A stretch of DNA of 64,000 nucleotides from Pseudomonas lundensis (GTDB lineage Bacteria; Pseudomonadota; Gammaproteobacteria; Pseudomonadales; Pseudomonadaceae), in assembly GCF_002269125.1 (NCBI RefSeq), contig NZ_NQKI01000014.1, forward strand, positions 1 through 64,000, read 5' to 3'. Under the pieces are notes generated by a model. It had not been told where the DNA came from. It saw only the letters and a program-made list of their open reading frames with translations, and searched no databases. A program made the position numbers and the translations under genes. This document shows positions 19,969-27,627 of the stretch, piece by piece. The first letter of the stretch is position 1. Each line of letters begins with the position of its first letter.

Positions 19969-20694
19969 TTACTCTGTGGTACTCGGGCTCCAAAAGGCTT
20001 GAACCACCAACGTGGAGGTGGAGATGCGTGCGACCAATGCGTCCAGCTCGTCACCGTCCACTGACGTGGCGACCAGTGTGCATTCAATCTCGACATCCTC
20101 CTGACCAAACGCGTGTATATCCAGATCCCGCGCCGGGTAATTGCTGCGCTCAAGCTCGGCTTCCAGCAAGGCGAGTACGGCTTTTTGCTGATGACGGCGC
20201 GCTATGACATAGACCATGTAAGTGACTTCAGACGAAATAACGTCCAACGGCTGACGGTTAATGTTGTTCACAATCGGACGCAACAAGGTGTTTGCCGCCA
20301 ACACAAACAACGTGCCCAGAAGGGCCTCGAGAATCAGGTCGGCTCCTGCACAGGCGCCCACGGCGGCAGAAGCCCATAACGTGGCGGCCGTGTTAAGCCC
20401 GCGCACATTGCCTTCTTCACGCATGATGACGCCGGCGCCCAAAAAACCGATGCCGGACACCACATACGCCACCACCCGCACGGCGCCTTCGGCACCGCCC
20501 AGGCGGTTGGCCATGTCGACAAAAATGGCCGCCCCCACCGCCACCAGCACGTTGGTGCGCAAGCCTGCGGTGCGTTGGCGGTATTGACGCTCGAAACCGA
20601 TCAATCCGCCCAACACAAACGCTGCGCTAAGGCTGACCAGCGTGTCGACCAGTGAAACCAGGTTGATATTGTTGAGTGCTTGCATAGCTTTCAT
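19969..20694 (-). CDS. mgtC: MgtC/SapB-family membrane protein
   Basis: A 241-residue protein with four to five N-terminal membrane helices containing [23 protein letters not shown] and [15 protein letters not shown], the MgtC signature, and a C-terminal ACT-like soluble domain from about residue 155. MgtC proteins act in adaptation to low magnesium and control ATP synthase or phosphate uptake in pathogens. It is downstream of mgtA in the same direction, 63 bases apart, as in Salmonella mgtCB in mirror order. An ATG at 20685 fits the AAGGA ribosome-binding site better than the one at 20694. Confidence 0.85.
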   Translation of the reverse strand: MKAMQALNNINLVSLVDTLVSLSAAFVLGGLIGFERQYRQRTAGLRTNVLVAVGAAIFVDMANRLGGAEGAVRVVAYVVSGIGFLGAGVIMREEGNVRGLNTAATLWASAAVGACAGADLILEALLGTLFVLAANTLLRPIVNNINRQPLDVISSEVTYMVYVIARRHQQKAVLALLEAELERSNYPARDLDIHAFGQEDVEIECTLVATSVDGDELDALVARISTSTLVVQAFWSPSTTE

Positions 20695-20716
20695 CCTTGA
20701 CTCAATCGCTGGATAT

Positions 20717-20742
20717 CATCGCCGCCTTACCAGGCGGCGATG
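20717..20742 (-). terminator. Intercistronic hairpin between mgtA and mgtC
   Basis: Perfect 11-bp stem CATCGCCGCCT / AGGCGGCGATG with a TACC-type tetraloop, starting 15 bases after the mgtA stop. No U-tract follows, so it may attenuate or process the mgtA-mgtC transcript rather than stop it. Confidence 0.55.
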
Positions 20743-20756
20743 GAAGAACACTGACG

Positions 20757-23519
20757 TTACTGCCAGCCGAACTTGCGGATGTAAAACCCTTTCACCGCCT
20801 GGGTCAGCCCAATGTACGCCAGCAAAATCACAGGCAAGAACACGAAGTACAACGGTGGCAAAGCTTCAAGCTTAAAGTAGCTGGCCAATGGCCCCATTGG
20901 CAGGAAAATCCCGATGGCCATGATGACCCCCGTCATCACCAGCAACGGCGTGGCGGCGCGACTTTGCAGGAACGGAATCTTCGGCGTGCGGATCATGTGC
21001 ACGATCAGGGTTTGAGTCAGCAGGCCAACCACGAACCAGCCCGACTGGAACAGCGTCTGATGCTCGGGGGTATTGGCCTGAAACACGTACCACATCAAGC
21101 AAAACGTCAGGATGTCGAAGATCGAGCTGATCGGTCCGAAGAACAGCATGAAACGACCGACATCCGCCGGCTGCCAGCGCTGTGGTTTTTTCAACAGGTC
21201 GTCATCGACGTTATCGAACGGGATCGCAATCTGCGACACATCGTAGAGCAGGTTCTGTACCAGCAGGTGCATTGGCAGCATCGGCAGGAACGGGATAAAG
21301 GCGCTGGCCACCAATACCGAGAACACGTTGCCGAAGTTCGAGCTGGCGGTCATTTTGATGTACTTGAGCATGTTGGCGAAGGTGCGACGCCCTTCCAGCA
21401 CGCCCTCCTCCAGCACCATCAGGCTCTTTTCCAGCAGGATGATGTCAGCGGCCTCCTTGGCAATGTCCACGGCACTGTCGACCGAGATCCCGATGTCGGC
21501 GGTGCGCAAAGCCGGGGCGTCATTGATCCCGTCGCCCATAAAACCGACCACATGGCCATTGGCTTTGAGCAAGCGCACGATGCGCTCCTTGTGTGTGGGC
21601 GTCAGCTTGGCGAACACATTGGTGGTTTCCACTGCAACCGCCAGTTCAGCATCGCTCATGCGCTCAATGTCATTGCCCAGCAACAAGCCCTGCTGGTCCA
21701 GCCCCACTTCCCGGCAGATTTTCGCCGTCACCAACTCGTTATCACCGGTCAGCACTTTGACCGCCACGCCGTGCTCAGCCAAGGCTTTAAGCGCAGGCGC
21801 CGTGCTCTCCTTGGGCGGATCAAGGAATGCCACGTAGCCAATCAGGGTCAGCTCCTGCTCATCCGCCAGGGTATAAGTGTCGCGCCCCGGCTCCATTGAG
21901 CGCGCCGCCACCCCCACCACCCGCAACCCTTCTTCATTGAACGCTGACGTGACGCGGCGAATGCGCGCCAACAGTTCATCCGTCAGAGCTTCTTCCGAGT
22001 CGCCATGACGAACCTTCTTGCACACGGACAGGACTTCTTCGACAGCGCCTTTGCAAATCAGCACGTGCGGGCGGTCTTGCTCGGCCACCACCACCGACAT
22101 GCGACGGCGGGTAAAGTCAAAAGGGATTTCGTCGACCTTGCTGTAGGCCGTGCCTACGTTCAACTCACGGTGCACCTCAACATGCTCCAGCACTGCGACA
22201 TCCAGCAGGTTTTTCAGGCCGGTCTGGTGATAGCTGTTCAGGTAAGCCATTTCCAGCACGTCGTCGGACTCTTGCCCCCAGATATCCACGTGACGGGCGA
22301 GGAAAATTTTGTCCTGGGTCAGGGTCCCGGTTTTATCGGTGCACAACACATCCATTGCACCAAAGTTCTGGATCGCGTCCAGCCGTTTGACGATGACCTT
22401 TTTACGCGACAGAAACACCGCGCCCTTGGCCAGCGTCGAGGTAACGATCATGGGCAGCATTTCGGGGGTCAAGCCCACGGCCACCGACAGTGCAAACAGC
22501 AGGGCCTCTGGCCAGTCGCCTTTGGTGAAACCGTTGATGAACAGCACCAGCGGCGCCATCACAAACATAAAGCGGATCAGTAACCAGCTGACTTTATTGA
22601 CACCGGTCTGAAACGACGTCGGGCCACGGTCCGTGGCGCCGACCCGTTGGGCCAATGCACCAAAATAGGTGTTGTTGCCGGTGGTCAGCACCACGGCAGT
22701 TGCCGCACCGGACACCACGTTGGTGCCCATGTACACGATGTTTTCCAGTTCCAGCGGGTTGCGGGTGTCACGGTCTGCCTGGTGCGGGAATTTTTCCACA
22801 GGCATGGATTCGCCGGTCATGGCGGCCTGGCTGACAAACAGGTCCTTGGCGCTGAGCACGCGGCAATCTGCCGGAATCATGTCCCCGGCCGACAACACGA
22901 TCAGGTCGCCCGGCACCAGTTGCTTGATCGGCAGCTCGATGCGTTGCGCGCCCTTGATGTGCAACGACGCCCCATAAAACTTGCCAAACACCGGCGCCGC
23001 ATCGGCACTGAAGTCGCGGCGCATCACTGTGGCGGTGTTACTGACCATGGCCTTGAGCGCATCTGCGGCCTTGTTGGATTTGGCTTCCTGCCAAAAGCGC
23101 AACACCGTGGACAACACCACCATCGTGCCAATCACCACAGCGGCCTGGACGTCATCGGTGGCCAACGACACGGCCGCCAGCAGCGTCAGCAACAAGTTGA
23201 AGGGGTTTTTATAGCAGTGCCACAGGTGCCCCCAACGGCTCAAGGGCTGTTCGTGCTCTACCTCGTTAAGCCCGTGTTGCTGGCGCAGTGCCTGGGCTTC
23301 GACCTCGCTCAGGCCATCGGTGTGAGTACCGAGACTGTCGATCAACTGCGCGCTGTCGCGGTGGGCGGCCGCCACCAGGGTTTGCGCCAGGGTGGGCGGC
23401 ACTTCGCGGCTGACCGTGGTGTCTGTCACGCTGTCCAGCAATGCCAGGCGGCGAAAGTGCCGTGCAATGTGACGCGTACGCAGAAAACCTGCGAAAAATT
23501 CTTTCAGGGTGAGTTTCAT
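20757..23519 (-). CDS. mgtA: Magnesium-importing P-type (P3B) ATPase MgtA
   Basis: A 920-residue inner-membrane ATPase importing Mg2+. Actuator motif TGES (AAMTGESMPVEKF), phosphorylation site DKTGTLTQDK with Asp 395, hinge MGDGINDAPALRTADIGI, and about ten membrane helices, four after the catalytic domain. SVAVGLTPEMLPMIV marks the ion-binding helix 4. Length is slightly above E. coli MgtA (898). The start has AGGAG 9 bases upstream, immediately below a 10-bp hairpin in the leader. Probably expressed under Mg2+ limitation together with the mgtC-like gene. Confidence 0.93.
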   Translation of the reverse strand: MKLTLKEFFAGFLRTRHIARHFRRLALLDSVTDTTVSREVPPTLAQTLVAAAHRDSAQLIDSLGTHTDGLSEVEAQALRQQHGLNEVEHEQPLSRWGHLWHCYKNPFNLLLTLLAAVSLATDDVQAAVVIGTMVVLSTVLRFWQEAKSNKAADALKAMVSNTATVMRRDFSADAAPVFGKFYGASLHIKGAQRIELPIKQLVPGDLIVLSAGDMIPADCRVLSAKDLFVSQAAMTGESMPVEKFPHQADRDTRNPLELENIVYMGTNVVSGAATAVVLTTGNNTYFGALAQRVGATDRGPTSFQTGVNKVSWLLIRFMFVMAPLVLFINGFTKGDWPEALLFALSVAVGLTPEMLPMIVTSTLAKGAVFLSRKKVIVKRLDAIQNFGAMDVLCTDKTGTLTQDKIFLARHVDIWGQESDDVLEMAYLNSYHQTGLKNLLDVAVLEHVEVHRELNVGTAYSKVDEIPFDFTRRRMSVVVAEQDRPHVLICKGAVEEVLSVCKKVRHGDSEEALTDELLARIRRVTSAFNEEGLRVVGVAARSMEPGRDTYTLADEQELTLIGYVAFLDPPKESTAPALKALAEHGVAVKVLTGDNELVTAKICREVGLDQQGLLLGNDIERMSDAELAVAVETTNVFAKLTPTHKERIVRLLKANGHVVGFMGDGINDAPALRTADIGISVDSAVDIAKEAADIILLEKSLMVLEEGVLEGRRTFANMLKYIKMTASSNFGNVFSVLVASAFIPFLPMLPMHLLVQNLLYDVSQIAIPFDNVDDDLLKKPQRWQPADVGRFMLFFGPISSIFDILTFCLMWYVFQANTPEHQTLFQSGWFVVGLLTQTLIVHMIRTPKIPFLQSRAATPLLVMTGVIMAIGIFLPMGPLASYFKLEALPPLYFVFLPVILLAYIGLTQAVKGFYIRKFGWQ

Positions 23520-23533
23520 CGTGCTACTCCTGC

Positions 23534-23573
23534 GCCGCCTGCGCTCACCCTGATCGGGGCTTACGCAGGCGGC
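23534..23573 (-). promoter_or_regulatory. Hairpin abutting the mgtA ribosome-binding site
   Basis: Perfect 10-bp stem (transcript arms GCCGCCTGCG and CGCAGGCGGC, 20-base loop). The 5' arm contains the last codons of a 11-residue leader ORF; the 3' arm ends just before the mgtA Shine-Dalgarno AGGAG. A ribosome paused on or leaving that ORF would change the fold, so this is a plausible translational or transcriptional attenuator of mgtA. Confidence 0.55.
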
Positions 23574-23596
23574 CTTAATCTCGAACCGTCATTCAT
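23561..23596 (-). CDS. Short leader ORF 2 upstream of mgtA (11 codons)
   Basis: ATG at 23596, TAA at 23563-23561; encodes MNDGSRLRPPA. Ends with Arg-Pro-Pro-Ala, a sequence type that slows ribosomes. Its ribosome-binding site is weak (GAGTATTGACACC). Its 3' end forms one arm of the hairpin at the mgtA start. Whether it is translated is unknown. Confidence 0.35.
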   Translation of the reverse strand: MNDGSRLRPPA

Positions 23597-23613
23597 GGTG
23601 TCAATACTCGTGT

Positions 23614-23630
23614 GCAGGTCGGATACCTGC
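23614..23630 (-). promoter_or_regulatory. Small leader hairpin between the two short ORFs
   Basis: Perfect 6-bp stem GCAGGT / ACCTGC with CGGAT-type 5-base loop, between the stop of leader ORF 1 and the start of leader ORF 2. Confidence 0.4.
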
Positions 23631-23632
23631 GT

Positions 23633-23710
23633 TTAACGGGGCAATCGCCCCCGGCCCGGCAATGCAGGTCGATGATGGCGACGGCGGATTGGCATAAGGG
23701 TGTGGCCCAT
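23633..23710 (-). CDS. Candidate MgtL-like leader peptide upstream of mgtA (25 residues)
   Basis: ATG at 23710 with AGAGGA 7 bases upstream, TAA at 23635-23633. The peptide begins MGHTLMPIRRRHHRP and ends PGRGRLPR: four Pro, eight Arg and three His in 25 residues. Enteric MgtL, which couples Mg2+ and proline/arginine translation to mgtA expression, is likewise a short Pro/Arg-rich peptide, though there is no clear sequence homology. Its last codons fold into a GGGGC/GCCCC hairpin (23638-23651). Located 114 bases before the mgtA ATG. Confidence 0.5.
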   Translation of the reverse strand: MGHTLMPIRRRHHRPALPGRGRLPR

Positions 23711-24105
23711 GGTGAGTCCTCTGACTTACAACGTCAGCGGTGTTCCACGGCAGGTGCAGACGAGCACAGGCGCTACGCCGCAAACGCGGGGCATGGGCCT
23801 GCTTCCTGAGGCAACCGGCCTGGCGAAAGGCGTTGGTCACACAGGTTTAAGTGTCGAAGAGAGGGCTTGCCGGATCAGGTCACAGGGGACCGGTTCTAGA
23901 CGCCATTTCTCGCTGTTCAGCAAGAAACGGCAGGGGAATCTGCGCGTTAACTTGCCGAATGTTTGCCAGTCTTGAAGACCGGCCGACTACTGTCACTCGA
24001 ACTGGTACCCACTGAGGGACTCCGCTATGGATGAAAACGCCGGCAGCTTACGCCTGACGCTTTAGAGAGTAAACCGCAGGCATACGTCCGTGCGGTAAAT
24101 CGGAA
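23711..24105. other. Intergenic stretch upstream of the mgtA leader
   Basis: About 395 bases with no recognised gene. It should hold the mgtA promoter, but I find no convincing PhoP box (paired GTTTA motifs 11 bases apart). On the plus strand a 12-codon ORF, MDENAGSLRLTL (24027-24065), has a good GAGGGA ribosome-binding site and is followed by an ACCGCA/TGCGGT hairpin; its meaning is unclear. Confidence 0.4.
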
Positions 24106-24123
24106 AACCCTTCAGGAAGGGTT
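24106..24123 (-). terminator. Terminator downstream of pvdA
   Basis: Stem AACCCTT / AAGGGTT with four-base loop; on the minus strand it is followed by TTTTCC, consistent with rho-independent termination of pvdA. Confidence 0.55.
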
Positions 24124-24134
24124 CAGATTCCAGT

Positions 24135-24162
24135 GAGGGTTCAAGTGCCCCCCTGAACCCTC
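24135..24162. terminator. Second hairpin downstream of pvdA
   Basis: Perfect 9-bp stem GAGGGTTCA / TGAACCCTC with 10-base loop, immediately before (on the minus strand) the smaller terminator at 24106-24123. Its arms share GGGTTCA with the smaller hairpin, so alternative pairing is possible. Confidence 0.45.
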
Positions 24163-24210
24163 AACCGCAAAAGCCCCTTCAATGAGTGACACAGCCCGTT
24201 TGTTTAAAGG

Positions 24211-25545
24211 CTATACAGCCGCCAACAGCTGCTCGGCGTTGAGGTGACTTTGGGTATGGCGTTTAACGTGGGCATACAGCGACGCGGCTATTTCCTCGGA
24301 ACGAATTGCCAGCACCGACAACAAGGTGTCGCTCAATCCATGGCTGGCCTGGCAAAAGCCCTGCATGTAAATCCCGGCTTTGCAGCGCTGGTCGGTGACA
24401 ATGCGGTAATCGCGGTCCACCTCGAAGTCGCCCAGGTACTCGGCCAGCGGTGCCAACAAATGCCGGTGCAACTGGCGCTCATAGCCTGTGGCCAAAATCA
24501 CCGCATCGTACTGCTGCGCGCTGAGGTCACCCGTGGCGGTGTTGCGCAGCGCCAGGGTGATGCCCTGCGCATCTGCAACGGCCCCTTCAATACTGGTCAG
24601 GCTACGAAACGCATGGCGGGCAATACCCGACACTTTTTGACGGTAGAAAATCCCGTAAATACGCTCGATCAGGTCAATGTCGACCACCGAATAGTTGGTG
24701 CTCTGGTACTCGGTAATCAGGCGCTCACGTTCGGTGGTGTTCTGTTGATACACCAGGTCGGTAAACGCCGGAGAAAACACTTCGTTGACGAACGGGCTGT
24801 CATCGGCCGGTTTGAGGGCCGAGCCGCGCAGGATCAAATCCACCTGCGCCGACGGGAAGCAGTCATTCAAATCAATGAATGCTTCAGCGGCACTCTGGCC
24901 ACCGCCAATGATTGCGATACGCATGGGCTTGCCGCTCACGCAAGGTTGCGCAGCCATGCGCTCCAGGTACTGCGAGTGATGGAAGACGCGGCTGTCACTG
25001 TTGAGTGCCTTGAATGCTTCAGGAATACGCGGTGTACCACCGGCACTGACCACCACCGAACGCGTCGTGCGCACGTGCTGCTGGCCTGAAATATCGCGGG
25101 AAATCACGCGCAGCGCCTGGACCTGTTGCTGATGCAACACCGGCTCGATGGCCAACACGTCCTCGCCGTAGCGGCTTTGGGCCTCAAAGTGCGACGCCAC
25201 CCAGCGCAGGTAGTCATTGAACTCCATGCGGCACGGGTAAAAGGTGCCGAGATTGATGAAATCAACCAGACGACCGTGGGCATTGAGGTAATTGACGAAC
25301 GAATACGGGCTGGTCGGGTTGCGCAATGTGACCAGATCCTTGAGGAAGGAAATTTGCAGCTCACTCTGGGTGACCAGCGTATTGCCATGCCAGCGGTAGT
25401 CCGCCTGCTTGTCCAAAAACAGCACATCCAGCGGGCCTTGCACCTGCCCGCGTTCTTCCAGGGCGATGGCCAAGGCCAGATTGGAAGGCCCGAAACCAAT
25501 GCCGATCAGATCATGAACGACGGCCGAAGCGATTGCCTGTGTCAT
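24211..25545 (-). CDS. pvdA: L-ornithine N5-monooxygenase PvdA
   Basis: A 444-residue flavoprotein that hydroxylates ornithine for the pyoverdine peptide, using FAD and NADPH. The FAD site is GIGFGPSNLALAIAL near the N-terminus, NADPH site AIIGGGQSAAEAFIDLND in the middle, and VILATGYE near the C-terminus. It acts in the cytoplasm, membrane-associated in P. aeruginosa. ATG start with GAGGACACTGGAA upstream; a perfect iron-starvation box lies about 97 bases before the start. It is followed by terminators, so it is transcribed alone. Confidence 0.95.
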   Translation of the reverse strand: MTQAIASAVVHDLIGIGFGPSNLALAIALEERGQVQGPLDVLFLDKQADYRWHGNTLVTQSELQISFLKDLVTLRNPTSPYSFVNYLNAHGRLVDFINLGTFYPCRMEFNDYLRWVASHFEAQSRYGEDVLAIEPVLHQQQVQALRVISRDISGQQHVRTTRSVVVSAGGTPRIPEAFKALNSDSRVFHHSQYLERMAAQPCVSGKPMRIAIIGGGQSAAEAFIDLNDCFPSAQVDLILRGSALKPADDSPFVNEVFSPAFTDLVYQQNTTERERLITEYQSTNYSVVDIDLIERIYGIFYRQKVSGIARHAFRSLTSIEGAVADAQGITLALRNTATGDLSAQQYDAVILATGYERQLHRHLLAPLAEYLGDFEVDRDYRIVTDQRCKAGIYMQGFCQASHGLSDTLLSVLAIRSEEIAASLYAHVKRHTQSHLNAEQLLAAV

Positions 25546-25641
25546 TTCCAGTGTCCTCTGGATTACCCCTCAACAGGGGGGAGAAAAAGCCCATGACCCG
25601 ATTGCGCTGTGGCAGCACGGCAGGTCGTCTGTTGAGTAGGA

Positions 25642-25665
25642 ACGAGACTACAGAAATAAAATTTA
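25642..25665 (-). promoter_or_regulatory. PvdS iron-starvation box for pvdA
   Basis: TAAAT-N16-CGT on the minus strand (ATTTA at 25661-25665, ACG at 25642-25644 on the plus strand), an exact match to the core consensus recognised by PvdS. The TAA of the -35 element is also the stop codon of the upstream sigma-factor gene. Confidence 0.85.
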
Positions 25666-26142
25666 GGCGTTGTCCCACTGCCGAATCCGAATCCGGCAAT
25701 GCTTCATGGCGTTGACAATATGCTTTTCGACCACGCTGCGGGAGACACCGAGGCGCTCGGCAATTTCCGGATGTGACAAGCCTTCAAGCTTGCGCAGCAA
25801 GAAACTGTCGCGGCATACCGCAGGCAATTCACTCAGCGCACGCTGCACCATTTCCAGACGCTGGCCCTGCGCCAGGGTGGCGTGAGGGGATGGGCTGTAA
25901 AAGCGCTCGTCGGTGTCCAGCGCCTCAAGTGGCTCGATCTGGCGCAAGGAGTTGCGTCGATGCCCGTCGATCACCAGGTTGAGGGCCGTGCGGTACAAAA
26001 AGGCCCGCGGCTGCTCAATCGGCTCATCGCTGGAACGCTCCAGAACGCGTACATAGGCGTCATGCACCACATCTTCGGCGGCCTGCGCATTGCCCAGTCT
26101 GGCACTCAAAAAGCTGACCAGCTCGCGGTAGTAGTTTTCCAA
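25663..26142 (-). CDS. fpvI: Extracytoplasmic-function sigma factor, FpvI-like
   Basis: A 159-residue ECF sigma factor of the FecI/iron group. Region 2 is AAEDVVHDAYVRVLERS and RAFLYRTALNLVIDGHRR; region 4 is LPAVCRDSFLLRKLEGLSHPEIAERLGVSRSVVEKHI. It is not PvdS, whose sequence differs. Position between pvdA and pvdR is that of fpvI in P. aeruginosa, which transcribes the ferripyoverdine receptor gene fpvA. I start at TTG 26142 (AGGAG 5 bases upstream), giving a protein beginning with L/M-ENYYREL; no ATG fits and the frame open to 26226 lacks a ribosome-binding site. The expected anti-sigma gene does not adjoin it. Confidence 0.8.
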   Translation of the reverse strand: MENYYRELVSFLSARLGNAQAAEDVVHDAYVRVLERSSDEPIEQPRAFLYRTALNLVIDGHRRNSLRQIEPLEALDTDERFYSPSPHATLAQGQRLEMVQRALSELPAVCRDSFLLRKLEGLSHPEIAERLGVSRSVVEKHIVNAMKHCRIRIRQWDNA

Positions 26143-26242
26143 CGTAACTCCTGACCGCAACCGGTGCGGCAACTTTCCATGAGCGCTGAAACAAGGCCGA
26201 ATCAGATGGCGGCATGATGATGGCACTTAAGGGGACGTAATT

Positions 26243-26261
26243 TATAGTAATTCTCATATAG
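26243..26261. promoter_or_regulatory. Candidate Fur box upstream of fpvI
   Basis: TATAGTAATTCTCATATAG lies in an AT-rich stretch about 100 bases upstream of the fpvI start; it matches about 10 of 19 positions of the Fur consensus and contains the frequent ATTCTCAT half. Weak by sequence, plausible by position. Confidence 0.4.
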
Positions 26262-26324
26262 ATTTAAAGTCCGGCTGTTGAGACGAACAGGAAATATTCA
26301 GAAATAACCTGTTCTGCCCCGCCT

Positions 26325-26348
26325 TAAATTCGTTGTTCAGCTCTACGT
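26325..26348 (+). promoter_or_regulatory. PvdS iron-starvation box for pvdRT-opmQ
   Basis: Exact TAAAT-N16-CGT on the plus strand, 107 bases before the pvdR ATG. It places the export operon under PvdS control. Confidence 0.85.
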
Positions 26349-26454
26349 CTACTCAACAGCTCCCCGTAACTGTCAGCTCGTGACAGCGTTAGCTGTAGGG
26401 CATTTCGGCTCGACGACCTGACGACGGGCCAAATCCCATTGGCCGGAACCCTGC

Positions 26455-27627
26455 ATGAAACGCCCCCGACAGACCCGCCACGCTGTACTGATCGCATTTT
26501 CTTCACTGCTGGTCGGTGCCTTTGTTGCCTGGCCCTTTCTGACACCCGGCCGCGAAGCGTATGACACGGTGACGGTGACGCGCGGCAACATTGAAAACAG
26601 CGTCACGGCACTTGGCACGCTGCAACCACGTCAGTACGTGGATGTCGGCGCTCAGGCGTCCGGGCAAATCCGCAAGATCCACGTCGAGGTCGGCGCCGAG
26701 GTCACGCAAGGTCAGCCGCTGGTGGAGATTGATCCGTCGACACAAACCGCAAAGCTCGACGCCAGCCGCTTCGCCATTGAAAACCTCAAGGCTCAACTGC
26801 ACGAGCAGCGCGCCCTGCATGATCTGGCGCGGCAGAAATTCCAGCGCCAGCAGCGCCTCGCCCAAGGCGGCGCCACGCGCGAAGAAGACATACAAAGTGC
26901 CCAGGCAGAGGTGCGCACTACTCAGGCGCGCATCGACATGTTCCAGGCGCAGATCCGTCAGGCCCAGGCCAGCTTGCGCAGTGACGAAGCCGAATTGGGC
27001 TATACGCGCATCTTTGCGCCCATGTCCGGCACTGTCGTGGCCATCGACGCCCGCGAAGGACAAACCCTCAATGCCCAGCAGCAAACGCCGCTGATCCTGC
27101 GGATCGCCAACTTGTCGCCCATGACGGTCTGGGCCGAAGTCTCGGAAGCCGACATCGGCCACATCAAACCGGGTATGCAGGCCTATTTCACAACATTGAG
27201 CGGCGGCAACCGGCGCTGGACCAGCACTGTGCGGCAAATCCTGCCCGTGCCGCCCAAGCCCTTGAACGAGGCCAGCCAGGGCGGCGGCAGCCCTGCCAGT
27301 TCAGGCAAAAGCGGCAGTGCAAGGGTGGTGCTGTACACCGTGCTGCTCGATGTCGACAACACCGATCAAGCGCTGATGCCCGAAATGACGACCCAAGTGT
27401 TCTTTGTCGCCGATCAGGCCCGAGATGTCCTGCTGGCGCCCATCGTGGCCCTGCAAGGCAGCAACGACGGCGATCGCCAGACAGCCCAGGTGGTGGCCAA
27501 AAACGGTGACATCGAAGCCCGCCAGATCCGCACCGGTATCAGCGACCGCTTGCGCGTACAGATCCTTGAAGGGCTCAACGAGGGCGACCACCTGCTGATC
27601 GGCCCCACCCCCGGCGACGGAGGTTAA
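26455..27627 (+). CDS. pvdR: Pyoverdine export periplasmic adaptor PvdR
   Basis: A 390-residue membrane-fusion protein (MacA/HlyD type). An N-terminal membrane anchor (VLIAFSSLLVGAFVAWPFL) is followed by a lipoyl/barrel-sandwich half (GTLQPRQYVDVGAQASGQI), a helical hairpin (about residues 95-175, rich in Gln/Arg/Ala), the returning lipoyl half (TRIFAPMSGTVVAID) and beta-barrel domains. It links PvdT in the inner membrane to OpmQ. First gene of pvdR-pvdT-opmQ. Confidence 0.92.
   Translation: MKRPRQTRHAVLIAFSSLLVGAFVAWPFLTPGREAYDTVTVTRGNIENSVTALGTLQPRQYVDVGAQASGQIRKIHVEVGAEVTQGQPLVEIDPSTQTAKLDASRFAIENLKAQLHEQRALHDLARQKFQRQQRLAQGGATREEDIQSAQAEVRTTQARIDMFQAQIRQAQASLRSDEAELGYTRIFAPMSGTVVAIDAREGQTLNAQQQTPLILRIANLSPMTVWAEVSEADIGHIKPGMQAYFTTLSGGNRRWTSTVRQILPVPPKPLNEASQGGGSPASSGKSGSARVVLYTVLLDVDNTDQALMPEMTTQVFFVADQARDVLLAPIVALQGSNDGDRQTAQVVAKNGDIEARQIRTGISDRLRVQILEGLNEGDHLLIGPTPGDGG

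Noticed and set aside
23711..24105. A PhoP box for mgtA
   Set aside because: GTTTA-like motifs occur but not as a pair at 11-base spacing.
25663..26226. The ECF sigma factor as PvdS
   Set aside because: Its sequence is of the FecI/FpvI type and its position between pvdA and pvdR is that of fpvI; PvdS-typical segments are absent.
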